64,000 nt of DNA from Couchioplanes caeruleus (GTDB lineage Bacteria; Actinomycetota; Actinomycetes; Mycobacteriales; Micromonosporaceae): positions 2,239,501 through 2,303,500 of the forward strand of contig NZ_CP092183.1 of assembly GCF_023499255.1 (NCBI RefSeq). Reading direction: 5' to 3'. A program made the translations under genes and the position numbers. Shown here piece after piece: positions 28,741-37,942 of the stretch; positions within the stretch are counted from its first letter, which is position 1; each line of letters opens with the position of its first letter. A model generated the notes under the pieces. It did no database searches. It was not told the origin of the DNA and saw only the letters and a list, made by a program, of their open reading frames with translations.

Positions 28741-28781
28741 GCTGGCGCGCGCCTTCTTCCGTACGGGAGCGGGGGCGGGGC

Positions 28782-28819
28782 GGGGAGGGCGGCGGATCGG
28801 TGGGTTCGCCGCCCTCCCC
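28782..28819 (-). terminator. Strong hairpin between the two GH87 genes
   Basis: A perfect 13-base-pair GC stem (28782-28794 with 28807-28819) and 12-base loop follow the stop of the upstream GH87 gene. It can end or attenuate transcription before the second GH87 gene, or protect the upstream mRNA 3' end. Confidence 0.7.
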
Positions 28820-28826
28820 GGGTACA

Positions 28827-28874
28827 GCTACGAGGCGTAGACCTCGAACTGCTACGAGGCGTAGACCTCGAACT
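28827..28874 (-). repeat. 24-base perfect tandem duplication spanning a stop codon
   Basis: The 24 bases at 28851-28874 encode the last residues (EFEVYAS) and stop of the upstream GH87 protein and are repeated exactly at 28827-28850, after the stop. The extra copy is untranslated and looks like a recent slippage duplication. Confidence 0.9.
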
Positions 28875-31632
28875 CGGAGAGCTGACCCGCGGGCCAGCCG
28901 GTGTTGCCGGTGAACGTCAGCCGCAGGTAGCGCTGCGTCGTCGCCGCGAAGGTGACGGTCGCGGTGTTACCCGAGGAGGGGTTGAAGGTGTAGCCGGCCG
29001 AACCCTTGACGGTGCCGTACGACGAGCCGTCGGTGGAGCCCAGTACGGACAATGTCTCGGTGCGCGTGGCCCAGGCGGCCGCGGGCGGCAGCTTGAGCAC
29101 GACCCGGGAGACCGAGCGGTTCTGCCCCAGGTCCACGGTCAGCGACTGCGGGAAGGCGTTGTTGGCGCTCTCCCAGTACGTGTTCGCGTTGCCGTCGACC
29201 GTGTTCGCCGGGGTGTAGACATCCGCCTGGCTGGTCGCGGTGACGGTGTGCCCGGCGGCCAGGTTCCCGGTGGGCGGCGGCGTGGTCGGTGGCGTGGTCG
29301 GGGGCGGGGTGGTGCTGCCGCCGTCGGCGTACGCCTCGAGCTCCGCGAGCTGACCCGCCGGCCACCCCGTGTTGGCCGAGAAGGTCAGGCGGACGTAGCG
29401 GCGGTTGCCGGTGGGCAGGGTGACCGTCGCGGCGTTCCCGTTCGCCGGGTTGAACGTGTACGCCTGCGCGCCCACGAGCGACGAGTACGACGAGCCGTCG
29501 GCCGACCCGGAGACCGCGATGGTCTGCGAGCGCGTCTCCCAGCCGGACGGGAGCTTCAGCACCAGCCGCCCGACGTTCTGCGAGGAGCCGAGGTCCACGG
29601 TGAACGTCTGCGGGAAGGAACCGTTGGCGCTCTCCCAGTACGTGGCCGCGTTGCCGTCCACCGCGTTCGTGCCGGTGTACGGCCCGGACACGCTGGACGT
29701 GGTGACGGCCTTGCCCTGAGCGAGGTTCCCGTTGGCGGGCGGCGTCGTGGGCGGCGTGGTGGGCGGGGTGGTCGGGTCCGACGGGGGTGGGGTGGTCGAG
29801 CCGTTGGTCCACTGCGGCGCGGGCCACGGTCCGCAGTCCGGGGTGTCGGTGTACCAGCCGGTGTTCGTGCCGGTCCGGGTGATCTGGAAGCCGGAACCGA
29901 CGCAGTTGTGGATCGGCTTGGGCTGGGCGATGCCGCTGGCCCGCACGTTGTCGAAGGTGACCTGGCTGGGGGCCTGGACCTGCAGGGCGTACGTCCCGGC
30001 GCCGACGATGTTGACGTTGCTCAGCCGGATGCCGCTGGACTGGCCCTCGATCCAGTGCAGGGCCGCGTACGAGCTGTCCAGGATGTCTGTGTCGGTGATG
30101 TTGATCGCCGCGCCGGTGAGCGGGGCGTTGAGCCCGTCGAACCAGATCGCGCCGACGCCGAAGTTCCAGTTGTAGTCGGAGTTCCCGGCCCGGATCAGTG
30201 TGTTGCGGGCCAGCGTCCACGTGCCCGCCACGGCGGTGGGCCCGTTGACGCCCGGGTACCGGTTCGCGACGTGGATGCCGCCGCCGTTGGTGACCGTGTC
30301 GGACACGACGTTGTCGGTCATCACGATGTCCCGGCCGCCGTAGCTGACGAGGTTGTTCGCCAGGATCGGCGCCACGACGGTGTTGTGGGTGAACGAGTTG
30401 TTCACGTTGGGCGTGTCCTGAGCCCACATCGCCAGGCCGTCGTCGCCGGTGTTGCGGACGAACGTGTTGGTGACCGTCGAGTTGGTGACGCCGATGTGGA
30501 AGTTCACCCCGTCGGCGGTCTGGTCGAGGATCCGGCTGTTCTTGATGGTGAACCGGTCCATCGGCCCGTCCATCCACGCGCCGACCTTGGTGTGCTGCAT
30601 CCAGACGTTGTCGATGGTCGAGTTGCTCATCGCGCCGCCGAACGCGTTGACCTGGTCGTCGTCGACCCGCTCGCGGATGTCGCCGATGACCGCGAGGTCG
30701 CGGACCGTGACGTTCTGGCTGGGGCCGCCGTCGGCGACGTACTTGCCGTAGATGCCGGCGGCCTGGTTGCGCTGGGTCGGGTGCCGGCCGCCGAGCACGG
30801 TGTACCAGGGCCCGGCCCCGGCCAGCGTCACCCGGTCGACGATGACATGGCTGTAGAGCGTGTAGTTGCCGCGCGGCACGTAGACTGTGCGGCCGGACGA
30901 GGACCCGGCGTTGACCGCGGCCTGGAACTTGGCCGTCGAGTCCGTGGCGCCGGTCGGGTCGGCGCCGTAGTCGGCGACCACGTCGATCGCACCGGACGGC
31001 TTGCCGATCTCGCCGGGCACGTTCTCGAAGTCGGCCAGGTCGATGGTGAAGGTGGGGGACTGCGCGGTCGAGGAGACCTGGATGCGGATCTTCGTGCCGG
31101 CCGCGTACGTCGTGCCGAACATCGTCCGGGCCTCGTCGTAGAAGTGGTGCGGGTTCGAGTCGCCCGGGTTGTTGTTGAACGGGTATCCGCCGTAGAACCA
31201 GCTGTACTTCGAGGTGACCGGTACGGACTTCACGACCGAGCCGTTGGCCCGTACGTCCAGCGACGCGTCACGGCCCGCGCCGTTGTTGCCGTCCGGGATG
31301 CTGTACCGGAACGTCATCGCGTTGGCGGGCTTGGTGAGGGTGAACTCGACGTACTCGCCGGCCGCGTCGAGGGTGACGGCCTCGCGGCCGGACGCCTCCG
31401 ACGACAGCTGGCCGTAATAGCGGCTGGTGCCGGTCTTCGTGCCGTTGGTGGCCGCACCCTCCGCCTCCTGCTCGACGAACGGCACGGTGGCGCCGCGTCC
31501 GGGGACGTCGAAGGGGGAGAGCCCGGCGGCCTGCGCCGGGGCTCCGGTCCAGGTGACGATCGCGGTGGCGGCCGAGGCCACCACCGCGGTGGCGGCCAGG
31601 GCGGCCAGGGTTCGGGGGACGGTGCGGGCCAT
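28852..31632 (-). CDS. Secreted GH87 alpha-1,3-glucanase with two discoidin-type domains
   Basis: A 926-residue secreted glucanase. Order: signal peptide (1-36), CBM6/35-like domain (about 45-205), GH87 beta-helix catalytic domain (about 212-605), Pro/Thr linker, discoidin-type domain (about 635-765), second Pro/Thr linker, discoidin-type domain (about 795-926). The acidic residues D374 (TADGVNFH) and D397-D398 (NTGDDG) show the same 23/24 spacing as the neighbour and known GH87 enzymes. The ATG at 31632 follows GAAAGG; the frame is open further upstream but the signal peptide fixes the start. It begins 16 bases after the GH13 gene, in the same operon. The module order differs from its partner, suggesting complementary roles on insoluble glucan. 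Confidence 0.9.
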   Translation of the reverse strand: MARTVPRTLAALAATAVVASAATAIVTWTGAPAQAAGLSPFDVPGRGATVPFVEQEAEGAATNGTKTGTSRYYGQLSSEASGREAVTLDAAGEYVEFTLTKPANAMTFRYSIPDGNNGAGRDASLDVRANGSVVKSVPVTSKYSWFYGGYPFNNNPGDSNPHHFYDEARTMFGTTYAAGTKIRIQVSSTAQSPTFTIDLADFENVPGEIGKPSGAIDVVADYGADPTGATDSTAKFQAAVNAGSSSGRTVYVPRGNYTLYSHVIVDRVTLAGAGPWYTVLGGRHPTQRNQAAGIYGKYVADGGPSQNVTVRDLAVIGDIRERVDDDQVNAFGGAMSNSTIDNVWMQHTKVGAWMDGPMDRFTIKNSRILDQTADGVNFHIGVTNSTVTNTFVRNTGDDGLAMWAQDTPNVNNSFTHNTVVAPILANNLVSYGGRDIVMTDNVVSDTVTNGGGIHVANRYPGVNGPTAVAGTWTLARNTLIRAGNSDYNWNFGVGAIWFDGLNAPLTGAAINITDTDILDSSYAALHWIEGQSSGIRLSNVNIVGAGTYALQVQAPSQVTFDNVRASGIAQPKPIHNCVGSGFQITRTGTNTGWYTDTPDCGPWPAPQWTNGSTTPPPSDPTTPPTTPPTTPPANGNLAQGKAVTTSSVSGPYTGTNAVDGNAATYWESANGSFPQTFTVDLGSSQNVGRLVLKLPSGWETRSQTIAVSGSADGSSYSSLVGAQAYTFNPANGNAATVTLPTGNRRYVRLTFSANTGWPAGQLAELEAYADGGSTTPPPTTPPTTPPPTGNLAAGHTVTATSQADVYTPANTVDGNANTYWESANNAFPQSLTVDLGQNRSVSRVVLKLPPAAAWATRTETLSVLGSTDGSSYGTVKGSAGYTFNPSSGNTATVTFAATTQRYLRLTFTGNTGWPAGQLSEFEVYAS

Positions 31633-31648
31633 GGGGATGCCTTTCGAC

Positions 31649-33250
31649 TCAGGTGGCCAGGCGCAGCCAGACTGCGGAGTCCGGGGGAAGGAGGGTGCCT
31701 TCGAGCTGGCTGCTGGGGAGCAGGACGGATTGGTGCGCCGGAAGCTCGACGGCTTCCGGGGACAGGTTGAGGACGCACGCGAACTGCGGCCCTCTGCGGT
31801 ACGCGAGCACGCCGGCCCCGGCGTCCAGCCACGCGAAGTCCGGGCCGTGCAGCCCGGGCTCCGCCTTGCGGGCGGCGATCGCCGAGCGGTACAGCTCAAG
31901 CATCGAGCTGGGGTCGCCGGTCTGGGCCTGGACCGTACGGTCCTTCCACTCGGGCGGCTGGGGGAGCCACGGTTGCGTGGTGGAGAAGCCGAACGGCGGT
32001 TCGTCGCCGCTCCACGGCAGCGGGACGCGGCAGCCGTCGCGGCTGTGCCCGCGGCGGGCGTACATCGGGTCCTGCATGCGTTCGACGGGGATGTTCTCGT
32101 TCTCCCAGAGCCCGAGCTCCTCGCCCTGGTAGACGTACGTGGCCCCGGGCAGCGACAGCGAGAGCAGCGCGGCGGCGCGGGCGCGGCGGGTGCCCAGCTC
32201 CAGGTCGACCGGCGTGCCGTCGAGGTTGTTCTCGAAGCTGAACGTCGTGGTGGTGCGGCCGTACCGGGTGACGTGCCGGGTGACGTCGTGGTTGGACAGC
32301 ACCCAGGTGGCGGGCGCGCCGACCGCGCGGTGGGCGTCGAGCGTACGGTCGATGCACGCGCGCATCAGCGCAGCGTCCCAGGCACAGCCGAGGAAGTCGA
32401 AGTTGAACGCGGCGTGCAGCTCGTCGGGGCGCAGATAGTTGGCGAAGCGCTCGACCTCCGGCATCCACACCTCGCCGATGAGCGCCCGGTCGGGGTATCC
32501 CTCCGACACCCGGCGCCACGCGCGGTAGACCTCGTGCACCTCGTCGAGGTCGTGGAACGGATGCCGCTCGCCCTCGACCACCGGCGGCAGTGCCCGGTCC
32601 TTGAACAGCAGCGCGGCGGAGTCGATCCGGATGCCGTCGACGCCGCGGTCGAACCAGAACCGCAGGATGTCCTCGAACTCGGCGCGGACGCGGGGATGGT
32701 CCCAGTTCAGGTCGGGCTGCTCCGGGGTGAACAGGTGCAGGTACCAGTCACCCGGGGTGCCGTCCGGGTTCGTCGTGCGGGTCCACGTCGTGCCGCCGAA
32801 CTCGCCGACCCAGTCGGTGGGCATCTCGTCGCCGTTCTCGCCGCGCCCCGGGTGGAACCAGAACAGTTCCCGCTCGGGCGCCCGCGGGTCGGCGAGCGCC
32901 TTCTTGAACCACACGTGCTCGCTGGAGACGTGGTTGGGCACGATGTCGACGATCGTGCGGATGCCGGCCGCGTGCGCCTCGGCGATCAGCGCCTCGGCCT
33001 TGGCCAGGGTGCCGAAGGCGGGATCGATGTCGCGGAAGTCGGCGACGTCGTACCCGGCGTCGGCCATGGGGGACGGGTACCAGGGGCTCATCCAGATCGC
33101 GTCGACGCCGAGGGCGGACAGGTGGCCGAGGCGCGCGCGGATCCCGTCGATGTCGCCGACGCCGTCGCCGTCCGAGTCGGCGAAGCTGCGCGGGTACACC
33201 TGGTAGATGACCGCGTCGCGCCACCAGGAGCCGGGCCGGGGATCGGTCAC
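31649..33250 (-). CDS. GH13 alpha-glucosidase
   Basis: A 533-residue cytoplasmic GH13 enzyme without signal peptide. The (beta/alpha)8 barrel shows WWRDAVIYQVYPRSFAD, DIVPNHVS, the nucleophile Asp in GIRIDSAAL, the acid/base Glu in LIGEVWMP and the third Asp in LSNHDVTRH. It should hydrolyse imported alpha-glucosides, here probably nigero-oligosaccharides released by the GH87 enzymes; linkage preference cannot be read. The GTG at 33250 gives the standard N-terminus; the much longer open frame upstream runs antisense-like through the permease genes. It lies 35 bases after the permease gene. Confidence 0.92.
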   Translation of the reverse strand: MTDPRPGSWWRDAVIYQVYPRSFADSDGDGVGDIDGIRARLGHLSALGVDAIWMSPWYPSPMADAGYDVADFRDIDPAFGTLAKAEALIAEAHAAGIRTIVDIVPNHVSSEHVWFKKALADPRAPERELFWFHPGRGENGDEMPTDWVGEFGGTTWTRTTNPDGTPGDWYLHLFTPEQPDLNWDHPRVRAEFEDILRFWFDRGVDGIRIDSAALLFKDRALPPVVEGERHPFHDLDEVHEVYRAWRRVSEGYPDRALIGEVWMPEVERFANYLRPDELHAAFNFDFLGCAWDAALMRACIDRTLDAHRAVGAPATWVLSNHDVTRHVTRYGRTTTTFSFENNLDGTPVDLELGTRRARAAALLSLSLPGATYVYQGEELGLWENENIPVERMQDPMYARRGHSRDGCRVPLPWSGDEPPFGFSTTQPWLPQPPEWKDRTVQAQTGDPSSMLELYRSAIAARKAEPGLHGPDFAWLDAGAGVLAYRRGPQFACVLNLSPEAVELPAHQSVLLPSSQLEGTLLPPDSAVWLRLAT

Positions 33251-33285
33251 TGTGACCTGCTTTCTGTTCGGAAAGGGGGGCTCGG

Positions 33286-34254
33286 TCAGCCCTTCAACGA
33301 GCCCGCGGAGAGTCCGCCGATGATGCTGCGCTGGAAGATCAGGAAGACGACGATCATGGGTACGCTCGCGATGGCCAGCCCCGCCATGAGCTCGGTCGGC
33401 GGCACCTGACTGGTGTTGGCGAGCCGGGCCAGCGCGACGCTCAGCGTCTGCGACTCCGGGTCCTGCAGCACCAGCAGCGGCCAGAGGAAGTCCTTCCACA
33501 TCGCGACGATGATGAAGATCGAGGTGACCCCCAGCACCGGTCGCGACAGCGGCAGGACGATCGACCACAGCTGGCGCAGCCGGCCCGCGCCGTCGATGGC
33601 CGCCGCGTCCAGCAGGTCGTTCGGGATCTGGTCGAAGAAGCGCTTGAGCACGTAGACGTTGAACGCGTTGGCGGCGGCCGGCAGCCACAGCGCCCACGGC
33701 GTGTTGAGCAGGTTGACGTGGAACAGCGGCACGTCCACGACCGTCTTGTACGCCGGGACCAGCAGCGCGGCGGCCGGCAGCATCAGGCTGGCCAGCATCG
33801 CGCCGAGCACCACCCGGCCGAACACCGGCTTGAGCTTGCTGAGCGCGTACGCCACGCCGACGTCGACGATCAGCGAGATGAGCCAGCCGCCGACCGCGTA
33901 GAACACCGTGTTGGTGAAGTACTTGGCGATCCGCATGTTCGTCCACGCCGTCGCGTACGTCTCCGGGTGCCAGGACTCGGGGATGAAGGTGGGGGTGCTC
34001 TGGGCGTACTCGGCGGGCGACTTCACCGCGCTGGTGACCATCCAGTACAGCGGGAAGAGGAACACCAGCGTGAACACCAGCAGGGTGGCGCCCAGCGCGA
34101 GGAAGTAGAGCGTGCGGTGCCGTTGCAGGTCGACGGCGGAGATGAGCGTCCGGCTCGCCGTACCGGTGGTGCCGACCGGCCGCTTCCGGCGGGGCGGCGC
34201 GGGCGCCGGCGGCACCGGGCCGGCCGGGGTCTGCGTCGGGGCGGTGAGGGTCAT
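33286..34254 (-). CDS. ABC sugar transporter permease, MalG type
   Basis: A 322-residue inner membrane permease of the carbohydrate CUT1 family. Six hydrophobic helices follow a Pro-rich N-terminal tail. The ATPase-contact loop is visible as DAAAIDGAGRLRQLWSIVLPLSRP (EAA-type motif, in part). It starts 9 bases after the stop of the MalF-type permease and heads into the GH13 gene. Together with the binding protein and MalF-type partner it imports an alpha-glucan-derived oligosaccharide. No ATPase gene lies in the operon; a shared MsmK-type ATPase elsewhere is usual in actinobacteria. Confidence 0.94.
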   Translation of the reverse strand: MTLTAPTQTPAGPVPPAPAPPRRKRPVGTTGTASRTLISAVDLQRHRTLYFLALGATLLVFTLVFLFPLYWMVTSAVKSPAEYAQSTPTFIPESWHPETYATAWTNMRIAKYFTNTVFYAVGGWLISLIVDVGVAYALSKLKPVFGRVVLGAMLASLMLPAAALLVPAYKTVVDVPLFHVNLLNTPWALWLPAAANAFNVYVLKRFFDQIPNDLLDAAAIDGAGRLRQLWSIVLPLSRPVLGVTSIFIIVAMWKDFLWPLLVLQDPESQTLSVALARLANTSQVPPTELMAGLAIASVPMIVVFLIFQRSIIGGLSAGSLKG

Positions 34255-34263
34255 CGTGGTCTC

Positions 34264-35184
34264 CTAGTCCCCGCTGCTGCGGGTCAGCCGCAGGTACAGC
34301 GCGGAGAACGCGCCGAGCACGACGAACAGCAGCACGCTCATCGCGGCGGCGAGGCCGAAGTCGTTGTTGACGGTGAAGGCGTAGCGGTAGACCAGGACCA
34401 TCACCGTGATCGTGTCCGGGTTGGACGTGCCGGTCAGGGCGTACGGCTCGATGAACACCTGCATGGTCGCGATGATCTGCAGCAGCAGCAGGACCAGCAT
34501 GATGAACCGCATCTGCGGGAACGTGACGTGCCGCAGCCGCTGCCAGATGCTCGCGCCGTCCAGCTCGGCGGCCTCGTACAGCTCGCCGGGGATGCCCTGC
34601 AGCGCGGCCAGGTACATCAGCGTCGCGCCGCCGAGGTTCGCCCAGGTCGACACGAGGACCAGCGAGATCATGGCGGTGTTCGACGATTGGGTCCACTGCG
34701 ACTCGGGCAGGCCGACGCCACGCAGCAGCGTGTTGAACAGGCCGGCGCCGGGGTCGTAGAAGTAGCGCCACAGCAGCACCGCGACGATCGGCGGCAGCAT
34801 GACGGGCAGGTAGACCAGCACCCGGAAGTAGCCGCTGAAGTGGCGGAACTCGTTGAGCAGCACCGCGATGAAGAACGGCAGGGCGAACCCGAAGACCAGG
34901 GCGAGCCCGGTGAAGAAGAGCGTGTTCTTCCAGGCCGTCCAGAACAGCGGGTCGTCGAAGAGCGCGCGGTAGTTGTCGAGCCCCACCCAGTACGGCGGGA
35001 CCACGAAGTTGTCCTGCTGGAAGCTGAGGATCACGCCCTTGACGAGCGGGTACCACGAGAAGAAGGCGAAGCACGCCAGGCCCGCGGCCATGAAGGCGTA
35101 CGCCAGCAGGTTGTCGGAGGCTTTGCGGCGCAGGTGGCCCGCGCGCGCAGCGCGTGCGCGGGCCACCGGGGGAAGAGCACTCAC
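34264..35184 (-). CDS. ABC sugar transporter permease, MalF type
   Basis: A 306-residue permease with about six membrane helices and the EAA loop (ELYEAAELDGASIWQRLRHVTFP, quoted in part as EAAELDGA). It pairs with the MalG-type permease. The start chosen is the GTG at 35184, which overlaps the stop of the binding-protein gene as GTGA; the open frame extends further upstream but overlaps the binding-protein gene and lacks any helix. It belongs to the CUT1 oligosaccharide importer of the glucan operon. Confidence 0.93.
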   Translation of the reverse strand: MSALPPVARARAARAGHLRRKASDNLLAYAFMAAGLACFAFFSWYPLVKGVILSFQQDNFVVPPYWVGLDNYRALFDDPLFWTAWKNTLFFTGLALVFGFALPFFIAVLLNEFRHFSGYFRVLVYLPVMLPPIVAVLLWRYFYDPGAGLFNTLLRGVGLPESQWTQSSNTAMISLVLVSTWANLGGATLMYLAALQGIPGELYEAAELDGASIWQRLRHVTFPQMRFIMLVLLLLQIIATMQVFIEPYALTGTSNPDTITVMVLVYRYAFTVNNDFGLAAAMSVLLFVVLGAFSALYLRLTRSSGD

Positions 35185-36539
35185 TTGACGGTGGCCAGGA
35201 TCTGGTTGACCTGGGTCTCGGCGTCGGCCAGCAACTGGTCGACGTTCGCGTTCCGGTCGGTGAGGACCTTCTGCATCGCCACGTCGAGCGTCGCGTAGAT
35301 CTGCTGCGCGTTCGGCGGCTCGAGCTTGACCGGGATCGAGCCCATGCTCGCCACGAACGGGGCGTAGTTCTGCTGCGGGACGTTGGCGTACTTCTTGTCG
35401 GCCGTGGCCTGGGTCTGCGCCGCGGCGCCGGTGAAGATGGCCGGCTCGGGCAGGCCCACGGGCTGCTTGGTCTCGCTCGACCACTTGTTCTCGGCCTCGT
35501 AGCGGTCCGCCGAGGTGAACCAGAACGTCAGCCACTTGAGGCCGGCCTGGATCTTCTCGGGGCTCAGGCCCGCCTTGAACATGTAACCCTCACCGCCGCC
35601 CAGCGTGCCCTTGCCGTCCGGGATCGGGCCCAGGCCGTACGTCTCGTACTTGCCCTTGTACTGGTTGACGATCGTGGGGATGTTGTCGGCGGTGGCCAGG
35701 TACATGCCGAGCTTGCCGGAGCCCATCTGCTGCAGCAGGTCCGCCCACTCGAGCAGCTGCTTCTGGCCCATCGAGTTGTCGGTCCAGCGCATGTCCTTGA
35801 GCTGCTGCAGGACCTGCTTGCCCTGGGGGCTGTTGAACGCCGCCTTCCAGGTGCCGCCCTGGTTCACCGCGACCTCGCCGCCGAGCGAGTACAGCTCCGT
35901 GGTGAAGTGCCAGCCGCCGGTGTTGCTCTTGCTGTAGTCGCCGTACCCGACGGTGCCGTTGCCGAGGCCGGCGATCTTCTTGGCCGCGGTCCGGACATCG
36001 GCCCACGTCTTGGGCGGGTTGTCCGGGTCCAGCCCGGCCTTGGTGAACAGGTCGCGGTTGTAGAGCAGCCCCATCGAGTAGTTCTTGTACGGCAGCCCGT
36101 ACGTCTTGTTGTTGTCGTCCTGGAAGACCCGCAGCACCTCGGGCTTGATCTGCGAGACGACCGGATAGTCCTTGACGTACTTGCTGATGTCGGAGACCTG
36201 CCGCTTGGCGATCAGGTTGGCCGGGTCGGTGAAGTAGACGTAGAAGACGTCCTCGAGCTGACCACCGGCGAGCTTCGCGGGGAAGGTCTGCGGGTCCATC
36301 TTGCCCTCGCGGGCGTCGATCTTGATGTTCGGGTTGGCCTTCTCGAACTCGGCGACGTTGGCGAGGAAACGGTCGTGGGTGGCCTTCTCGGTGGCCGGCG
36401 GAAGGCCGTTGATCACGAGCGTGACCTTGCCGTCCTTCGCCGCGCCTCCGTCGTCGTCGCTGCCGCACGCCGCGGCCGACATGGCGACCCCGGCGACGAG
36501 CAGCAGCCCGAGGGCACTGCGCAACCTGCTGGTGAACAT
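35181..36539 (-). CDS. Extracellular sugar-binding lipoprotein (family 1)
   Basis: A 452-residue solute-binding protein. A signal peptide ends in the lipobox SAAAC with lipidated Cys 25. The mature part has the family 1 (MalE-like) pattern: [18 protein letters not shown] start, [27 protein letters not shown] and the WTFW-type C-terminal helix KWLTFWFTS. It captures the oligosaccharide and delivers it to the two permeases. It is the first gene of the operon, with AGGAAGGGG before the ATG and a promoter candidate about 90 bases upstream; a LacI regulator gene follows on its 5' side. Confidence 0.94.
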   Translation of the reverse strand: MFTSRLRSALGLLLVAGVAMSAAACGSDDDGGAAKDGKVTLVINGLPPATEKATHDRFLANVAEFEKANPNIKIDAREGKMDPQTFPAKLAGGQLEDVFYVYFTDPANLIAKRQVSDISKYVKDYPVVSQIKPEVLRVFQDDNNKTYGLPYKNYSMGLLYNRDLFTKAGLDPDNPPKTWADVRTAAKKIAGLGNGTVGYGDYSKSNTGGWHFTTELYSLGGEVAVNQGGTWKAAFNSPQGKQVLQQLKDMRWTDNSMGQKQLLEWADLLQQMGSGKLGMYLATADNIPTIVNQYKGKYETYGLGPIPDGKGTLGGGEGYMFKAGLSPEKIQAGLKWLTFWFTSADRYEAENKWSSETKQPVGLPEPAIFTGAAAQTQATADKKYANVPQQNYAPFVASMGSIPVKLEPPNAQQIYATLDVAMQKVLTDRNANVDQLLADAETQVNQILATVK

Positions 36540-36628
36540 GGGGAATTACGCCCCTTCCTGGATGGGGTGCGCGCCTATGGGTGGATCGAAATGTGACGTG
36601 GCTCTCGCTGTCAGGTTTCGTGGCGATG

Positions 36629-36657
36629 ACGATACAAAGTCAAACGAGGTCCCGCAA
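36629..36657 (-). promoter_or_regulatory. Promoter candidate for the glucan operon
   Basis: Read on the minus strand: TTGCGG (36657-36652), 17-base spacer, TATCGT (36634-36629). It points at the binding-protein gene, with a leader of about 80 bases. A CGCAA...TTGCG inverted pair spans 36654-36684 and could be part of a LacI-type site; this is weak. Confidence 0.4.
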
Positions 36658-36710
36658 GAACTCGACGGTAAGTAGAAAATTTGCGACTCTGCCGGATCGG
36701 GGCACGAAGA

Positions 36711-36735
36711 AGGGCGGGCCCGCCGGGCCCGCCCT
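36711..36735 (-). terminator. Terminator hairpin after the LacI gene
   Basis: A 25-base perfect palindrome (arms 36711-36722 and 36724-36735) lies 35 bases beyond the stop of the lacI-type gene and should separate it from the glucan operon promoter. Confidence 0.75.
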
Positions 36736-36769
36736 GGTGATGGTGATGAATGTGCTGGTCAGCCGCCCG

Positions 36770-37780
36770 TCACGAGCGCGACGGCGCCGGAGCGGTGGAG
36801 CCGCGCACCACGAGCTCCGGCTCGAACAGCAGCTCGTCGGTGGACGCCGCGGCGCCCTCGATCTGCTTCACGAGCACGTCGACGGCCGCCTGGCCCATCA
36901 GCTCGATCGGCTGGCGCACGGTGGTCAGCGGCGGGTCCGTGCACGTCATCAGCGCGCTGTCGTCGAAGCCGACGACGGACACGTCGGCGGGCACGTCGAG
37001 CCCCAGCCGCCGGGCGGCCCGGATCGAGCCCAGGGCCAGCACGTCGCTCGCGCAGATCAGCGCGGTGATCCCGCGCTGGATCAACCGGGTGGCCGCCAGG
37101 CGGGCGCTCTCCATCGAGAACGTCGTCCGCTCCACCGGCCACTGCTCCACCGGGTCCGTCCAGCCCCCGGCCTCGGCGATCGCGGCGAGCTTGCGGCGCG
37201 ACGGCACGTGGTCCTCGGGCCCCAGCACCATGCCGATCCGCTCGTGGCCGAGCGAGCGCAGATGGCCGTACGCCTGCTCCACCGCGACCGCGTCGTCGGT
37301 GGAGATGTGCGGGAAGCCGAGGTCGTCGACGCCGCCGTTGACCATCACCACGGGCATCCGCCGGTCGAGCAGCTGCTTGTAGTGGCCGTGCTCGGCGTCG
37401 GCCAGCGCGTACGACCCGCCGGCGAAGACGACTCCCGACACCTGGTGGTCGAGCAGCATCTCGATGTAGTCGCGCTCCGGCACACCGCCGATCGTGCGGG
37501 CGCACAGCGCCGGGGTGAACCCGCGCTGGGCGAGCGAGGCGGTCACCACCTCGGCGAGCGCCGGGAAGATCGGGTTCTGCAGCTCGGGCAGGACCAGGCC
37601 GACGAGCCGCCCCCGCTCCCCGCGCAGCTTCGTCGGGCGCTCGTAGCCGAGCACGTCGAGCGCGGTGAGCACGGACGCGCGGGTCGCCTCGGAGACCCCG
37701 CTGCGCCCGTTGAGCACCCGGCTGACGGTCGCCTCGCTGACACCCGCCTTCTTGGCCACCTCGGCCAGACGTTTGGTCAC
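36770..37780 (-). CDS. LacI-family repressor of the glucan operon
   Basis: A 336-residue regulator with the N-terminal LacI helix-turn-helix and hinge ([20 protein letters not shown]) and a periplasmic-binding-protein-like sugar-sensing domain ([20 protein letters not shown] to [20 protein letters not shown]). It is placed directly upstream of the binding-protein gene on the same strand and most likely represses the operon in the absence of an alpha-glucan oligosaccharide. It starts with GTG and has no ribosome-binding site; a good -10 lies 7 bases before the start, so it may be leaderless. No clear palindromic operator was found by eye. Confidence 0.92.
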   Translation of the reverse strand: MTKRLAEVAKKAGVSEATVSRVLNGRSGVSEATRASVLTALDVLGYERPTKLRGERGRLVGLVLPELQNPIFPALAEVVTASLAQRGFTPALCARTIGGVPERDYIEMLLDHQVSGVVFAGGSYALADAEHGHYKQLLDRRMPVVMVNGGVDDLGFPHISTDDAVAVEQAYGHLRSLGHERIGMVLGPEDHVPSRRKLAAIAEAGGWTDPVEQWPVERTTFSMESARLAATRLIQRGITALICASDVLALGSIRAARRLGLDVPADVSVVGFDDSALMTCTDPPLTTVRQPIELMGQAAVDVLVKQIEGAAASTDELLFEPELVVRGSTAPAPSRS

Positions 37781-37786
37781 GACGGA

Positions 37787-37792
37787 ATCTTA
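37787..37792 (-). promoter_or_regulatory. -10 element of a leaderless lacI transcript
   Basis: TAAGAT on the minus strand ends 7 bases upstream of the GTG start, placing the transcription start at about the first coding base. TTCAAG 18 bases further upstream is a weak -35. No ribosome-binding site is present, in line with leaderless translation. Confidence 0.4.
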
Positions 37793-37942
37793 CGTCAGCG
37801 CCGTGAAAATCTTGAACCGAGTCTTGCAGCGCCGGACGAATCGATGACCGAACTTGCGAACTCCACCAGTCCAGGGAAACCGGCCCGCACCACCGCGACG
37901 AGATGGGATGTTGGTGCGGAGACGAGTGATGGGTGGTGCGCG

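Noticed and set aside
29268..29800. Repeated Pro/Thr-coding DNA considered as a CRISPR or satellite repeat
   Set aside because: The repeats are irregular, in frame and encode linkers between binding domains of the GH87 enzyme.
25270..31770. A 2,166-codon plus-strand open frame
   Set aside because: It lies entirely antisense to the two GH87 genes, is composed of Val/Arg/Gly/Asp-rich low-complexity sequence and has no domain. It is a shadow frame caused by high GC at codon third positions.
31649..33250. Trehalose synthase or trehalose-6-phosphate hydrolase for the GH13 gene
   Set aside because: Context is an alpha-glucan importer and the residues around the catalytic sites give no trehalose-specific sign; alpha-glucosidase is the safer call.
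33250..35074. Very long N-terminal extension of the GH13 gene (frame open to 35074)
   Set aside because: The extension runs through the two permease genes in another frame and has no glucosidase similarity; the GTG at 33250 gives the normal family N-terminus.
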